In this document: piece by piece, positions 48,159-59,017 of the stretch | Numbering within the stretch: the first letter of the stretch is position 1 | Layout of the letters: each line of letters begins with the position of its first letter | Source: Comamonadaceae bacterium G21597-S1 | GTDB lineage: Bacteria; Pseudomonadota; Gammaproteobacteria; Burkholderiales; Burkholderiaceae_C | Length of the DNA stretch: 64,000 nucleotides | Direction of reading: 5' to 3' | Assembly: GCA_027214345.1 (NCBI GenBank) | Contig: JAPWHR010000009.1 | Span: 124,001-188,000 of the forward strand | Program-made: the position numbers and the translations under genes | Notes under the pieces: generated by a model | Databases searched by the model: none | The model's input: only the letters and a program-made list of their open reading frames with translations | What the model was told of the DNA's origin: nothing

Positions 48159-50165
48159 CTAGGCGTCGTGGAACGGCTGCATGCCTTGCCACCAGTCCAG
48201 TACCTGATCGACCGATGCTTCGATGGTCAGATCGGAGTTGTCCAGTAGCCGGGCATCCTGCGCGGGCTTCAAAGGGGCGGTGCTGCGACCGGTGTCGCGG
48301 GCGTCGCGGGCCTCGAGGTCAGCGCGAAGATCGCCGAGTGTAGCCGAAATGCCCTTTGAAATCAATTGCTTATATCGACGTTCCGCGCGCCGTGCAGCGC
48401 TGGCGGTCAGGAACACCTTGAGCGGGGCCTGCGGAAAGATCACCGTGCCCATGTCGCGCCCGTCCGCCACCAGCCCTGGCAGGCGTTGCGCCGCATGTTG
48501 CAGGTCGATCAGCGCGTTGCGCACGGCCGGCAGCGTCGACACCCTGGAGGCGTTCATGCCCATGGCCTCGGTGCGCACCAGGTCGCTGACGTCTTCGTCG
48601 CCCAGCAGGATGCGGCCATCGGCAAAATGGATCTGCAAGGTCCGGACCAGGGCAGCGATCGCCGCCTCGCCGCTGGCGTCGAGCGCCAGGCCGGCCCGGG
48701 TGGAGGCCAGTGCGGTGATGCGGTACAGGGCACCCGAGTCCAGGAACTGGTAGCCCAGTCGCTTGGCCAGTTCGGCCGCCAGCGTGCCTTTGCCCGACGC
48801 TGTCGGTCCATCCACGCAAATGACCGGAATCCGGTGCAAGGGCGTCTGCACGACCGAGAACAGCGTCTCGAAATAGTCGGGAAACGTCTTGGCCACACAC
48901 TTCGGGTCGCGGATGCGGACTGGCAGAGCGGCCGGGTTGAATGCCGCCAGCGACAGGCACATCGCCATCCGGTGGTCGTCGTAGGTGTCGACGCTCGCCG
49001 CGCGCCAATCAGCCCGAGCGGCCGGCGGCGTGATGCGGATGTAGTCGTCGCCTTCGTCGACGCGGGCGCCGAACTTGCGCAGCTCGGTCGCCATGGCGGC
49101 GAGACGATCGGTTTCCTTGACGCGCCAGCTCGCGATGTTGCGCAGCGTGCTGGTGCCGTCCGCATACAAGGCCATCACGGCCAGCGTCATCGCCGCATCC
49201 GGAATGTGGTTGCAGTCCAGGTCGATGGCGCGCAGTCGCCCGTCGGGACCGGGGCCCGACACCTCGAGCCAGTTCGGGCCGCTGAGCACCTGGGCGCCCA
49301 TGTCCCGCGCTGCCTCGATGAAGCGGATGTCGCCCTGGATCGAGTCCGCGCCGACGCCGTTGATGCGCAGGCCCTTTGCGTTGCCCGGCGCAATCGCGCC
49401 CAGTGCGATGAAATAGCTGGCCGACGACGCGTCGGCCTCGACGTGCAGGTCGCCCGGCGAAACCAGCCGGCTGCCCGCCGGAATCGTGAACCGGCTCCAG
49501 CCATCGCGACGCACGTACACGCCATAACGTTGGAGCAGGTTGAGCGTGATCGCGATGTAGGGCTTGGAGATCAGCTCGCCCTGCACCTCGATGACGATGT
49601 CGTCGCGTGCGACCAGCGGCAAGGCCATCAGCAGGGCCGTCAGGAACTGGCTCGACACGTTGCCACGCACACCGATCGGTCGGTCCAGCGCCAGTTGCGG
49701 CCGGCCGATGCGCAGCGGCGGATAACCGGGCTGCTCGAGATAATCGATGTGGCAGCCGAGCTGGCGCAGCGCGTCGACCAGGTCGCCGATCGGGCGTTCG
49801 TGCATGCGCGGTACGCCGCGCAAGGTGAAGTCGCCGCCAAGAACCGCCAGCGCAGCCGTCAGCGGGCGCATGGCCGTGCCGGCATTGCCCAGGAACAGAT
49901 CGGCCTGGTCCCGGGGCATTGCGCCACCCAGGCCGCCAATGCGCACGGTGTCGCCGTCGCGCTCCACGGTGCAGCCCAGCGTGCGCAGGGCTTGCAGCAT
50001 GACGCGGGTGTCGTCCGAATCGAGCAGCGCGTGCAAGGTGGTGGTGCCCCCGCACAGTGCGGACAGCAGCAACACGCGATTGGAGATGCTCTTGGAGCCT
50101 GGCAATTGCACCTGGCCGCCGGTGGTCGCAAGCGGTGGCAGGTCCAGGAATGCGGTGGAGAACAT
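48159..50165 (-). CDS. aroA-cmk: Fused EPSP synthase / cytidylate kinase
   Basis: This 668-residue protein joins 3-phosphoshikimate 1-carboxyvinyltransferase (AroA, residues about 1-438: [40 protein letters not shown]-like [11 protein letters not shown]) with cytidylate kinase (about 445-668: P-loop [11 protein letters not shown] near residue 450, [18 protein letters not shown]). The linker is short, with no internal start needed. Fusion is known in several Burkholderiales. It starts with ATG overlapping the tyrA stop (TAATG). It serves aromatic amino acid synthesis and CMP/dCMP phosphorylation. Confidence 0.95.
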   Translation of the reverse strand: MFSTAFLDLPPLATTGGQVQLPGSKSISNRVLLLSALCGGTTTLHALLDSDDTRVMLQALRTLGCTVERDGDTVRIGGLGGAMPRDQADLFLGNAGTAMRPLTAALAVLGGDFTLRGVPRMHERPIGDLVDALRQLGCHIDYLEQPGYPPLRIGRPQLALDRPIGVRGNVSSQFLTALLMALPLVARDDIVIEVQGELISKPYIAITLNLLQRYGVYVRRDGWSRFTIPAGSRLVSPGDLHVEADASSASYFIALGAIAPGNAKGLRINGVGADSIQGDIRFIEAARDMGAQVLSGPNWLEVSGPGPDGRLRAIDLDCNHIPDAAMTLAVMALYADGTSTLRNIASWRVKETDRLAAMATELRKFGARVDEGDDYIRITPPAARADWRAASVDTYDDHRMAMCLSLAAFNPAALPVRIRDPKCVAKTFPDYFETLFSVVQTPLHRIPVICVDGPTASGKGTLAAELAKRLGYQFLDSGALYRITALASTRAGLALDASGEAAIAALVRTLQIHFADGRILLGDEDVSDLVRTEAMGMNASRVSTLPAVRNALIDLQHAAQRLPGLVADGRDMGTVIFPQAPLKVFLTASAARRAERRYKQLISKGISATLGDLRADLEARDARDTGRSTAPLKPAQDARLLDNSDLTIEASVDQVLDWWQGMQPFHDA

Positions 50166-51037
50166 TATTTCTGCTGCTTGGCCATGCTCCAGTTGGCACG
50201 GGTTTCACTGGCGCTTTCGATCTGCTCGAGCAGGGCCTCTTCGTTGCCATTGGAGATCATCAGTTCGAGCGCCTGCAGGTTGCGCTGGAAGATTTTCGAC
50301 TGGGCCAGCAGTTCTTCGCGATTGGACATCAGGACGTCGCGCCACATCGAAGGTTCGGCGGCCGCGATGCGGGTGAAGTCGCGAAACCCGGGGCCGGCCA
50401 GCGACAGGAAATCCCGGCCCATGGGTTGGCCCGAAATGGCGTTCATCATGGCAAACGCGATCAGGTGCGGCAGGTGGCTGACCGCGGCGAATGCCGCGTC
50501 ATGCGACTCCGGCGTCATCTTCAGTACCCGGCATCCCAGGGCGGCCCAGACGTCGATGGCCTTTTGCAACTGGATGCGGCTGGTGCGCTCGATCGGCGTC
50601 AGGACCACCTGGCGCCCGTGGTAGAGGTCGGGGTCGGCGTTTTCGACACCGGAGAGTTCCTTGCCGGCGATCGGGTGCGCCGGGACGAAGCAGCCGATCT
50701 GCTCGCGCAGCGATCGCCGGGCGGAATCGACCACGTCGCGTTTCGTGGAACCCACGTCCATGATCAGCATCTGCGGCGTGATCAGGTGCTTGATGGCCTT
50801 GAACGTGGTCTCGGTGGACGCCACCGGCACCGCCAGCAGCACGATGTCGGCACCCGACGCCGCCAGCAATGCGGAAGGCGCCTCCACGTCGATCACGCCG
50901 AGTTGCCTCGCGCGCTCGGTCGTGGACGGGGACTTGCTGTACCCGACGACACGTTTGACCAGGCCGGCGCGTTTGAGCGCAAGCGCGAACGACCCGCCCA
51001 TCAGGCCACAACCGATCAATCCGAGTTGTTCAAACAT
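50165..51037 (-). CDS. tyrA: Prephenate dehydrogenase
   Basis: The 290-residue enzyme oxidises prephenate to 4-hydroxyphenylpyruvate in tyrosine synthesis. It has an NAD-binding Rossmann motif [17 protein letters not shown], then [10 protein letters not shown] and the substrate segment [17 protein letters not shown]. It is a monofunctional TyrA, without a chorismate mutase domain. It lies between pheA and aroA-cmk, overlapping the latter by one base. Confidence 0.95.
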   Translation of the reverse strand: MFEQLGLIGCGLMGGSFALALKRAGLVKRVVGYSKSPSTTERARQLGVIDVEAPSALLAASGADIVLLAVPVASTETTFKAIKHLITPQMLIMDVGSTKRDVVDSARRSLREQIGCFVPAHPIAGKELSGVENADPDLYHGRQVVLTPIERTSRIQLQKAIDVWAALGCRVLKMTPESHDAAFAAVSHLPHLIAFAMMNAISGQPMGRDFLSLAGPGFRDFTRIAAAEPSMWRDVLMSNREELLAQSKIFQRNLQALELMISNGNEEALLEQIESASETRANWSMAKQQK

Positions 51038-51058
51038 GTGCGAGAAGTGGCGATGCCA

Positions 51059-52144
51059 TCATGGGGTTGCGACCGGGTACGAGCCCAGGATCTTGTAGAA
51101 CGCGCACAGGCCCTTGAGTTCGGCCAGCGCGGCGGCGACGTTGTCCTGGTCCGGATGGCCCTGGACGTCGATATAGAAATAGTAGTCCCACTGCCCCGAG
51201 CGGGCGGGGCGCGATTCGAAACGGGTCATCGATACCCCGTGGCGCTTGAGCGGCACCAGCAGGTCGTGCACGGCGCCGGGAATGTTGGGCACCGACACGA
51301 CCAGGCTGATGCGGTCGTTGCCGCTGGCCGCCGGCCGTTCCATCACCTTGGGCATGCAGACCACGTTGAAGCGCGTGCGGTTGTGCGCGTCGTCCTGGAT
51401 CGCACTGGCCACCAGATGCAGGCCGAACTCGCTGGCCGCGCGATCGCCGGCGATGGCCGCCCACGCCGGGTTGGTCGACGCCAGGCGTGCCCCCTCGGCG
51501 TTGCTCGACGCTGCGCGGCGCTCCACCTGCGGCAGGTGGGTGCCGATCCAGTGGTGACACTGGGCCAGTGCCTGCGGATGGCCCAGCACCACCGAGATGC
51601 CGTCCATGGAGTTCTCCAGGCGCATCAGGTGATGGCGTACCAGCAGGCTGACTTCGCCGACGATGTGCAGTGGTGTGTTGAGCAGCAGATCCATGGACCG
51701 TGCCACCACGCCTTCGGTGTTGTTCTCGATCGGCACCACGCCGAAATCGGCGCGGCCCGAGGTCGTGGCATGGAACACTTCGTCGAAGTTGGCGCAGGGC
51801 ACGTGGTCGATGCTCGAGCCGAAGAACTGCAGCGCCGCCTGTTCGCTGAAAGTGCCCGCCGGACCCAGGTAGGCCACGCGCTGGCGAGCTTCGAGCGAGC
51901 GGCAGGCCGACATGATCTCGCGCCAGACATGGGCAATGCCGTCTGCCTTGATCGGGCCGGCATTGCGTTGCTGCAAGGTGCGGATGACCTGCGCCTCGCG
52001 CTCGGGCCGGAAGACGACGGAACCTTCGGCACGCTTGACTTCGCCCACTTCCAGCGCCAGCGCAGCCCGGCGATTGAGCAGGTTCAGCAACTCGACGTCC
52101 AGCGTATCGATCTGTTTGCGAAGCTCCGGCAGGTCTTGGGTCAT
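51059..52144 (-). CDS. pheA: Bifunctional chorismate mutase / prephenate dehydratase (P-protein)
   Basis: The 361-residue protein has an AroQ-type chorismate mutase domain (residues about 1-90: LRKQIDTLDVELLNLLNRRAAL), a prephenate dehydratase domain (about 95-275: YLGPAGTFSEQAAL and PIENNTEGVVARSMDLL) and a regulatory ACT domain (about 285-355) with the ESRP motif, predicting phenylalanine feedback inhibition. It is followed at 51037 by tyrA. Confidence 0.96.
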   Translation of the reverse strand: MTQDLPELRKQIDTLDVELLNLLNRRAALALEVGEVKRAEGSVVFRPEREAQVIRTLQQRNAGPIKADGIAHVWREIMSACRSLEARQRVAYLGPAGTFSEQAALQFFGSSIDHVPCANFDEVFHATTSGRADFGVVPIENNTEGVVARSMDLLLNTPLHIVGEVSLLVRHHLMRLENSMDGISVVLGHPQALAQCHHWIGTHLPQVERRAASSNAEGARLASTNPAWAAIAGDRAASEFGLHLVASAIQDDAHNRTRFNVVCMPKVMERPAASGNDRISLVVSVPNIPGAVHDLLVPLKRHGVSMTRFESRPARSGQWDYYFYIDVQGHPDQDNVAAALAELKGLCAFYKILGSYPVATP

Positions 52145-52170
52145 GGATGGATGCAGGGAAGGGGCCGGGC

Positions 52171-53301
52171 TCAGGTGCCGGTGCGCTCAAATTCTCGCAT
52201 GTAGTCCACCAGGGCCTGAACGCCTTCGAGCGGCATGGCGTTGTAGATGCTGGCGCGCATGCCGCCGATCGATTTGTGGCCCTTGAGCGACAACAGGCCC
52301 CTTTCCCGCGCGCCGGCCAGGAAGGCGTCGTTGCGGGACTCGTCCCGCAAAAAGAACGGCACGTTCATGCGGGAGCGACAGGCCGGGTCGACCCGGTTTT
52401 CGTACAGCTGCGACTGGTCTATCGCGTCGTACAGCAGTCGTGCCTTGGCGATGTTGCGCTGCTCCAGCGCCGACACGCCGCCCTGGCGCCGGATCCACTG
52501 GAACACCAGGCCGGCGATGTAGATGGCATAGGTCGGCGGCGTGTTGTACATGGACTGGTTGTCAGCCACCAACTGGTAGTTGAAGGCACTCGGGCAGATC
52601 GGCAAGGCATGGCCGAGCAGGTCTTCGCGCACGACGACCACGGTCAGGCCGGCGGGGCCGAGGTTCTTCTGCGCACCGGCGAAGGCCAGGCCCACGCGGG
52701 ACCAGTCGACCGGACGCGACGCGACGTGCGAGGAGAAGTCGACTACCAGCGGTGCATCGCAACCCAGCGACCGGAGGTCAGGCAGTGACTGGAACTCGAC
52801 GCCGTGGATGGTCTCGTTGCTGCACAGGTGCACGTAGGCGGCCCCTGGCCGGATGTCCCAGCTTGCCGGATCGGGTATGAGGCGGTAGCCGTCGGGCTGG
52901 CTGGTGGCCGCCACATGGGCCGGCAGGTATCGTTCGGCCTCGCGGCTGGACTTCTGGCTCCAGCTTCCGGTGACGACGAAGTTGGCCAGCGAGTCGGCGC
53001 CCGGTGTCGAACCACGGGCGGCGAGGTTCATCGGCACGATGGCGTTTTCGGCCAGTCCTCCGCCCTGCATGAACAGAATGCGGAACTGCGCCGGCACGGC
53101 CAGCAGTTCGCGCAGCGTGGCTTCGGCCGACTCGTAGATGGAGATGAACTCCTTGCCGCGATGGCTCATCTCCATCACGCTCATGCCCGAGCGCGTGCCC
53201 TTTGCGTCGGGCCAGTCGAGCATTTCGCTGGCGGCTTGTTCGAGCACCTCCGGTGCGATGGCGGCCGGGCCGGCCGAAAAATTGTAGGGTCGATGCGTCA
53301 T
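52171..53301 (-). CDS. serC: Phosphoserine aminotransferase
   Basis: The 376-residue PLP enzyme makes 3-phosphoserine for serine synthesis and acts in pyridoxal phosphate synthesis. It shows [18 protein letters not shown] at the N terminus, [20 protein letters not shown] and the PLP lysine in [16 protein letters not shown]. It is the second gene of the gyrA-serC-pheA-tyrA series, with 26 bp to pheA. Confidence 0.96.
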   Translation of the reverse strand: MTHRPYNFSAGPAAIAPEVLEQAASEMLDWPDAKGTRSGMSVMEMSHRGKEFISIYESAEATLRELLAVPAQFRILFMQGGGLAENAIVPMNLAARGSTPGADSLANFVVTGSWSQKSSREAERYLPAHVAATSQPDGYRLIPDPASWDIRPGAAYVHLCSNETIHGVEFQSLPDLRSLGCDAPLVVDFSSHVASRPVDWSRVGLAFAGAQKNLGPAGLTVVVVREDLLGHALPICPSAFNYQLVADNQSMYNTPPTYAIYIAGLVFQWIRRQGGVSALEQRNIAKARLLYDAIDQSQLYENRVDPACRSRMNVPFFLRDESRNDAFLAGARERGLLSLKGHKSIGGMRASIYNAMPLEGVQALVDYMREFERTGT

Positions 53302-53363
53302 GGTGTTTGCGTCGGCGCTGCCGGCGATGGCCGCGCCGCCACCACGGCAGGCGCGGCGGTCGG

Positions 53364-56018
53364 TCAGCTCTTGTCGTCTCCGGCTGCCTCGTCGGCGGCG
53401 CCAGGATTGCCGTCGGCCTCGGACTCGACCTCGGCGGCATCGTTGTCGACCAGGCGTTGCAGGCCGCTGAGCTGGGAGCCGTCGTCCAGGCCGATCAGCG
53501 TCACGCCCTGCGTGGCACGACCCATCTCGCGGATCTCGCTGACGCGGGTACGGACCAGGACCCCCTTGTCGGTGATCAGCATGATTTCGTCGTCCACGTG
53601 CACCAGCGTCGCGGCAACCACCTTTCCGTTGCGTTCGCTTTGCTGGATCGCTATCATGCCCTTGGTGCCGCGGCCGTGACGGGTGTATTCGGTGATGCTG
53701 GTCCGTTTGCCATAGCCGTTTTCAGTGGCTGTGAGCACGGATTGCTGCTCGTCCTCGGCCACCAGCATGGCGATCACGCTTTGCCCGTCGTCCAGCGTCA
53801 TGCCGCGCACGCCGCGAGCCGTGCGGCCCATCGGTCGGACGTCGCCTTCGTTGAAGCGTACGGCTTTGCCGCCGTCGGAGAACAACATGACGTCGTGTTC
53901 GCCATCGGTGAGGGCCGCGCCGATCAGGTAGTCACCCGGATCGAGGTCGACGGCGATGATGCCGGCCTTGCGCGGATTGCTGAATTCGTCGAGCGCGGTT
54001 TTCTTCACGGTGCCCATGCTGGTGGCCATGAACACGTACTGGTCCGGCGGGAAGCTGCGCTTGTCGCCGGTCAGGGGCAGCACGACGGTGATCTTCTCGC
54101 CCTCCTGCAACGGGAACATGTTGACGATCGGGCGACCGCGCGAGCCGCGCGAGCCTTGCGGCACCTCCCAGACCTTGAGCCAGTACAGCCGCCCGCGATT
54201 GGAGAAACACAGGATGTAGTCGTGGGTGTTGGCGATGAACAGCTGGTCGATCCAGTCGTCGTCCTTGGTCGAGGTGGCCTGCTTGCCCCGGCCGCCGCGT
54301 TTTTGCGCCCGGTATTCGGACAAGGGCTGGCTCTTGACGTAACCGCTGTGGCTGAGCGTCACGACCATGTCGGTCGGAGTGATCAGGTCTTCGGTGCTCA
54401 GGTCGAACGAGCTGTGCTCGATCAGGCTGCGCCGCACGCCGATCTTGTTCTGGCCGAACTCCTGCTTGATGTGGCCGAGCTCGTCGACGATGATGGTCGT
54501 CACCCGCGCCGGCTTGGCCAGGATGTCGAGCAGATCCTCGATCTCGGCCATGACGTCCTTGTATTCGGCGACGATCTTGTCCTGCTCCAGGCCGGTCAGG
54601 CGTTGCAGGCGCATCTGCAGGATTTCCTGGGCCTGGGTATCGCTGAGGCGATACAGGCCATCCGCTCCCATGCCGAAGGACTTCTCCAGTCCCTCGGGAC
54701 GGTAGTCGTCGGCATTGATGACGCCGCCATCGGCGCGGGTTCGGGTCAGCATCTCGCGCACCAGCTTGCTGTCCCAGGACTTGGCCATCAGTTCGGCCTT
54801 GGCCACCGGCGGCGTGGGCGCATTGCGGATGATGGCGATGAACTCGTCGATGTTGGCCAGCGCGACCGCCAGGCCCTCGAGCACGTGGCCGCGTTCGCGC
54901 GCCTTGCGCAACGTGAACACGGTGCGCCGGGTCACGACCTCGCGGCGGTGATCCAGGAAGACCTCGATCAGGTCCTTCAGGTTGCACAAGCGAGGCTGGC
55001 CGTTGATCAGCGCCACCATGTTGATGCCGAAGGTGTCCTGCAGCTGGGTCTGCTTGTAGAGGTTGTTCAGCACCACCTCGGGCACTTCGCCGCGCTTGAG
55101 TTCGATCACCAGGCGCATGCCCGACTTGTCGCTCTCGTCCTGGATGTGGCTGATGCCTTCGATCTTCTTCTCGTGCACCAGATCGGCCATGCGCTCCTGC
55201 AGCGTTTTCTTGTTGACCTGGTAGGGCAGCTCGTCGACGATGATGGCCTGGCGCTGGCCGCGGTCGATGTCTTCGAAATGGCACTTGGCCCGCATCACGA
55301 CGCGTCCGCGGCCGGTACGGTAGCCGTCCTTGACGCCGTTGATGCCGTAAATGATGCCGCCGGTGGGGAAGTCGGGCGCCGGGATGATCTCCATCAAGTC
55401 GTCGACCGACGCATCCGGATGGCGCAACATGTGCAGGCAGGCGTCGACCACCTCGTTCAGGTTGTGCGGCGGAATGTTGGTCGCCATGCCCACGGCGATG
55501 CCGCCCGAGCCGTTGACCAACAAATTGGGCAACTTGCTGGGCAGGACCAGCGGCTCTTTCTCGGAGCCGTCATAGTTGGGGCCGAAGTCGACGGTCTCCT
55601 TGTCGATGTCGGCCAGCATCTCGTGCGTGATCTTGGCCAGGCGGATCTCGGTGTACCGCATCGCCGCTGCGTTGTCGCCGTCGACCGAGCCGAAGTTGCC
55701 CTGGCCATCGACCAGCATGTGGCGCATCGAGAAATCCTGCGCCATGCGAACGATCGTGTCATAGACCGACTGGTCTCCGTGGGGATGGTACTTGCCGATG
55801 ACGTCGCCGACGATACGGGCCGACTTCTTGTAGGCGCGGTTCCAGTCGTTATTGAGTTCGTGCATCGCGTACAGGACGCGCCGATGCACCGGCTTGAGTC
55901 CGTCCCGGGCATCCGGCAGGGCTCGCCCGACGATCACGCTCATGGCGTAATCGAGGTAGCTGCGCCGCATTTCCTCTTCAAGACTGATAGGCAGGGTTTC
56001 TTTGGCGAACTGGGTCAT
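53364..56018 (-). CDS. gyrA: DNA gyrase subunit A
   Basis: The 884-residue subunit introduces negative supercoils with GyrB. The N-terminal breakage-reunion domain contains the catalytic Tyr in [11 protein letters not shown]. The quinolone-determining segment reads [11 protein letters not shown], so the residues at E. coli positions 83, 84 and 87 are Gln, Ser and Asp. The C-terminal domain (from about residue 530) has six beta-pinwheel blades with a GyrA-box-like QKRGGRGKQ, and ends in an acidic tail. It heads the minus-strand series and is divergent from ompA. Confidence 0.97.
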   Translation of the reverse strand: MTQFAKETLPISLEEEMRRSYLDYAMSVIVGRALPDARDGLKPVHRRVLYAMHELNNDWNRAYKKSARIVGDVIGKYHPHGDQSVYDTIVRMAQDFSMRHMLVDGQGNFGSVDGDNAAAMRYTEIRLAKITHEMLADIDKETVDFGPNYDGSEKEPLVLPSKLPNLLVNGSGGIAVGMATNIPPHNLNEVVDACLHMLRHPDASVDDLMEIIPAPDFPTGGIIYGINGVKDGYRTGRGRVVMRAKCHFEDIDRGQRQAIIVDELPYQVNKKTLQERMADLVHEKKIEGISHIQDESDKSGMRLVIELKRGEVPEVVLNNLYKQTQLQDTFGINMVALINGQPRLCNLKDLIEVFLDHRREVVTRRTVFTLRKARERGHVLEGLAVALANIDEFIAIIRNAPTPPVAKAELMAKSWDSKLVREMLTRTRADGGVINADDYRPEGLEKSFGMGADGLYRLSDTQAQEILQMRLQRLTGLEQDKIVAEYKDVMAEIEDLLDILAKPARVTTIIVDELGHIKQEFGQNKIGVRRSLIEHSSFDLSTEDLITPTDMVVTLSHSGYVKSQPLSEYRAQKRGGRGKQATSTKDDDWIDQLFIANTHDYILCFSNRGRLYWLKVWEVPQGSRGSRGRPIVNMFPLQEGEKITVVLPLTGDKRSFPPDQYVFMATSMGTVKKTALDEFSNPRKAGIIAVDLDPGDYLIGAALTDGEHDVMLFSDGGKAVRFNEGDVRPMGRTARGVRGMTLDDGQSVIAMLVAEDEQQSVLTATENGYGKRTSITEYTRHGRGTKGMIAIQQSERNGKVVAATLVHVDDEIMLITDKGVLVRTRVSEIREMGRATQGVTLIGLDDGSQLSGLQRLVDNDAAEVESEADGNPGAADEAAGDDKS

Positions 56019-56130
56019 GAACGGGTCTTGCGGCGGAAACGGGGGATTTTAGGCCCAAGGGGGTGTCGTTAACGGGCAACACATGGGGTATCTCAAGCCG
56101 ATTTCCTACAGAAGCGGCACGATTCTGGCG

Positions 56131-56158
56131 TTGTCTGGCAAAGCCTCTATGGCACAAT
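56131..56158 (+). promoter_or_regulatory. Candidate sigma-70 promoter of ompA
   Basis: TTGTCT (56131-56136) and CACAAT (56153-56158) are separated by 16 bp, upstream of an AT-rich leader. Each hexamer matches four of six consensus positions. This would leave a leader of about 75 bases before the ompA ATG at 56242, which has AAGGAG ahead of it. Confidence 0.4.
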
Positions 56159-56241
56159 AAGTCCATGCGCTCGGTGGCGGTCACCCGGCGCGTCCAACGT
56201 TTCGCAGCGCCGCTGCGGCTTATGTCTCGATAAGGAGAATC

Positions 56242-56934
56242 ATGAAGAATCTTAATAAAGTGGCCATGTTGTTTGCTACCGTGGCACTCGCAACAGCCGC
56301 TAGCGCTCAGTCTGTCGACAACTGGAAGAATGGCTCTGGCGACCTGATCTGGAAGAACGGCAGCAACGAACTGTGCTGGCGCGACAACTACTGGACCCCG
56401 GCAACGGCAGCCGCTGGTTGCGATGGCGCCATCGTGGCTCCCAAGGCAGCCGCTCCCGCCCCGGCCCCGGCTCCGGCTCCTGCCCCGCGCGCTGCTGCCC
56501 CGGCTCCGGCCCCGGCTCCCGCCGCCGCACCGGCTCCCGCACCTGCTCCGCGTCCGGCTCCGCCGCCGCCCGCTGCGACCAAGGTGACCTACGCTGCAGA
56601 CGCCTTCTTCGACTTCGACAAGTCCGTGCTCAAGCCCGAAGGCAAGGCCAAGCTCGACGACCTGATCGGCAAGGTCAAGGGCATCAACCTGGAAGTCGTG
56701 ATCGCAGTCGGTCACACCGACTCCATCGGTAGCGACGCCTACAACCAGGGCCTGTCGATGCGCCGTTCCGAAGCCGTCAAGGCTTACCTGGTGTCCAACG
56801 GTATCGAGAAGAACCGTGTCTACACCGAAGGCAAGGGCGAGAAGCAGCCGGTTGCTGACAACAAGACCCGCGAAGGCCGTGCGAAGAACCGTCGCGTGGA
56901 AATCGAAGTGGTCGGTACCCGCACGAACAAGTAA
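56242..56934 (+). CDS. ompA: OmpA-family outer membrane/peptidoglycan-binding protein
   Basis: The 230-residue protein has a signal peptide ([22 protein letters not shown]), a short region with [17 protein letters not shown] and an Ala-Pro-rich linker (about residues 66-112). An OmpA C-terminal domain follows (about 118-225: [54 protein letters not shown]) that binds diaminopimelate in peptidoglycan. There is no eight-strand barrel, so it resembles the short betaproteobacterial OmpA. It has its own promoter and terminator, consistent with abundant expression. Confidence 0.95.
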   Translation: MKNLNKVAMLFATVALATAASAQSVDNWKNGSGDLIWKNGSNELCWRDNYWTPATAAAGCDGAIVAPKAAAPAPAPAPAPAPRAAAPAPAPAPAAAPAPAPAPRPAPPPPAATKVTYAADAFFDFDKSVLKPEGKAKLDDLIGKVKGINLEVVIAVGHTDSIGSDAYNQGLSMRRSEAVKAYLVSNGIEKNRVYTEGKGEKQPVADNKTREGRAKNRRVEIEVVGTRTNK

Positions 56935-56976
56935 TCCCTCCAAGGATTGCTGAACGGAGCCTTCACCGGCTCCGCA

Positions 56977-57002
56977 CGAAACCCCGCTTTGGCGGGGTTT
57001 CG
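56977..57002 (+). terminator. Intrinsic terminator of ompA
   Basis: An 11-bp perfect stem (CGAAACCCCGC, loop TTTG, complement) lies 42 bp after the ompA stop and is followed by CCGTTTTG. A smaller stem (CGGAGCC ... GGCTCCG) precedes it. Confidence 0.85.
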
Positions 57003-57068
57003 CCGTTTTGTGCCCTGCATATGCCCTGGCGCCCGCAGGGCAGCGTCTCCATTGCCGATAATCCGAAC

Positions 57069-57797
57069 ATGACAAGCAGCACCAATGTGGACCCGGCCGA
57101 ACTGGCCAAGTTTTCGGATCTGGCTCACCGCTGGTGGGACAAGGACAGCGAGTTCCGCCCCTTGCACCAGATCAACCCGTTACGGCTCGACTGGATCGCC
57201 TCGATCTGTCCCTTGCAGGGCCTGACGGCGCTGGATGTGGGTTGTGGTGGCGGCATACTGGCCGATGCCATGGCGCGCCGGGGAGCACAGGTGACCGGCA
57301 TCGACCTGGCCACCAAGCCGCTTCGGGTCGCCCAGCTGCATGCGCTCGAGGCGCAGACGCCCAATGTGTCCTATCGCGAGATCAGCGCCGAAGACCTGGC
57401 TGCCGAGCAGGCCGGCAGTTTCGACGTGGTCACCTGCATGGAAATGCTCGAGCATGTGCCGGATCCGGCTTCGGTCGTGCGGGCATGTGCACAATTGGTC
57501 AAGCCGGGTGGCTGGGTCTTCTTCTCCACGATCAATCGCAATCCGAAGTCCTTCCTGTTTGCCATCGTCGGTGCCGAATACGTGCTCAACATGTTGCCGC
57601 GCGGCACCCACAGTTATGAACGCCTGATCCGGCCCAGCGAACTGGCCCGTTACTGCAGGGATGCTGGCCTGGGCCTGCAGCAGTCCAAGGGCATGGAGTA
57701 CAACCCCTTGACCCGTCGTTACTGGCTCAGCGGCGATACCAGCGTGAACTACCTGTTTGCCACCCGCAAGCCGGCGCCCGCTGGCGAACCATCATGA
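57069..57797 (+). CDS. ubiG: Ubiquinone biosynthesis O-methyltransferase
   Basis: The 242-residue SAM-dependent methyltransferase performs both O-methylations of ubiquinone synthesis. It has [19 protein letters not shown] at the N terminus, the SAM motif [24 protein letters not shown], and [25 protein letters not shown], all diagnostic for UbiG. Its ATG at 57069 is the conserved start. The TGA overlaps the gph ATG (ATGA at 57794). Confidence 0.96.
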   Translation: MTSSTNVDPAELAKFSDLAHRWWDKDSEFRPLHQINPLRLDWIASICPLQGLTALDVGCGGGILADAMARRGAQVTGIDLATKPLRVAQLHALEAQTPNVSYREISAEDLAAEQAGSFDVVTCMEMLEHVPDPASVVRACAQLVKPGGWVFFSTINRNPKSFLFAIVGAEYVLNMLPRGTHSYERLIRPSELARYCRDAGLGLQQSKGMEYNPLTRRYWLSGDTSVNYLFATRKPAPAGEPS

Positions 57798-58465
57798 GCT
57801 CCCACCGGTTCGCCGAGGTCGGCGTTGTCCTGTTCGATCTGGACGGGACCTTGATCGACAGCGCCCCGGATCTGGGCGCCGCTGCCGACCGGATGCGCGT
57901 GCAACGCGGCATGCCGTCGCTGCCGCTGCAGCACTACCGCCATATGGCGGGTGCGGGTGCGCGCGGCATGTTGTCGGTCGCGTTCGGCATGACGCCGGAG
58001 CATGCGCAGTTCGCCGAGCTCAAGGAGGAGTTCTTCGGCAACTACGAACGCTGCATGACCGAACGGACCTATGCCTTCGACGGTGTGCAAGCGCTGATCG
58101 AGCAACTGCAGGGCAAAGGCCTGCGCTGGGGCGTGGTGACCAACAAGTCGGCTCGATTCACGGAACCTCTGACGCGTGCGATGCCCTTGTTTGCCAGTGC
58201 CGCGGTGGTCATCAGCGGCGACACCACCCCCCATGCCAAGCCGCATCCGGAGCCATTGTTCGAAGCGGCCCGCCGGATCGGCGTCGACCCTGGCCACTGC
58301 GTCTATGTCGGGGACGACGAGCGCGACATCGTCGCCGGTCTGGCTGCCGGCATGGGCACGGTGGCAGCCACCTACGGGTACCTGGGTCTCAAGGCCGACA
58401 CCAATAGCTGGGGCGCCCATGCGTCGATAGAAAATCCGCTGGCCCTCTTGCAATTGCTGGGATAG
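57794..58465 (+). CDS. gph: Phosphoglycolate phosphatase, HAD superfamily
   Basis: The 223-residue HAD phosphatase dephosphorylates 2-phosphoglycolate. Motif I is [15 protein letters not shown], motif II Thr/Ser in VVTNKSARF, motif III Lys in PHAKPHPEP, and motif [11 protein letters not shown]. It is translationally coupled to ubiG. Its stop codon is immediately followed by the ssrA promoter and gene. Confidence 0.95.
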   Translation: MSSHRFAEVGVVLFDLDGTLIDSAPDLGAAADRMRVQRGMPSLPLQHYRHMAGAGARGMLSVAFGMTPEHAQFAELKEEFFGNYERCMTERTYAFDGVQALIEQLQGKGLRWGVVTNKSARFTEPLTRAMPLFASAAVVISGDTTPHAKPHPEPLFEAARRIGVDPGHCVYVGDDERDIVAGLAAGMGTVAATYGYLGLKADTNSWGAHASIENPLALLQLLG

Positions 58466-58474
58466 GCCTAAAAT
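58448..58474 (+). promoter_or_regulatory. Candidate ssrA promoter overlapping the gph 3' end
   Basis: A TAAAAT -10 (58469-58474) lies just after the gph stop, with TTGCAA (58448-58453) 15 bp upstream inside gph. The spacing places the start a few bases before the mature tmRNA 5' end at 58484. Confidence 0.45.
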
Positions 58475-58483
58475 GCCGGTTGA

Positions 58484-58874
58484 GGGGCTGCATTGGTTTC
58501 GACGTGGGTACGGAATCGCTGTGGTGCATGTCGAGCATGGGCTACGCTCGTAAATCTTGGTTCAACAAACTAACTGCAAACGACGAACGTTTCGCACTCG
58601 CTGCTTAATAACCAGTGAGCCTTACAACAGCAGGCCGATGGGCTGGGCAAGGGTGTCATGACCGCAAGGTCCTGATGTCCAGGCTGTAAGGTTATTCACA
58701 TCGGCTGGCTCTGTGCCGGGTACCTTGGCATGGGGCGAGACAATAGGGTGCTGGCGTCCTGTGTAGCGTGTGGCTGCGCGACACAGGTGGCGAGACTCAA
58801 ATCAGACCACTAAACATGTAGATCTGCTCGAGGATGGCTTGCGGACGGGGGTTCAAATCCCCCCAGCTCCACCA
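58484..58874 (+). ncRNA. ssrA: Transfer-messenger RNA (tmRNA)
   Basis: The RNA of about 391 nt begins GGGGCTG and ends CAGCTCC followed by ACCA, which pair as the tRNA-like acceptor stem; GGTTCAAATCC near the end is the T-arm. The tag reading frame (58576-58605, then two TAA stops) encodes ANDERFALAA, a betaproteobacterial tag. It rescues stalled ribosomes and tags peptides for proteolysis. CCA is encoded. The 3' tRNA-like part lies within a short distance of the terminator. Confidence 0.97.
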
Positions 58875-58885
58875 ATAACCCTGGC

Positions 58886-58921
58886 AAAAAGCCGCCAAGC
58901 GTCACTGCCTGGCGGCTTTTT
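58886..58921 (+). terminator. Intrinsic terminator after ssrA
   Basis: A 12-bp stem (AAAAAGCCGCCA and complement, arms 58886-58897 and 58910-58921) with a T-run starts 11 bp after the tmRNA 3' end. Confidence 0.9.
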
Positions 58922-59017
58922 TTCGGCAATCCCGCAAGCGGTACACGTGCTTGGCGGACATCGGCTCAATCCAGACAAAACCGCGTCGCTTCTCGCCGTC
59001 CTTGCGATACTCCGCAC

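Noticed and set aside
53202-56072. A 956-codon plus-strand frame opposite gyrA
   Set aside because: It mirrors gyrA codon for codon in the antisense direction and shows the same composition artefact; gyrA is unmistakable.
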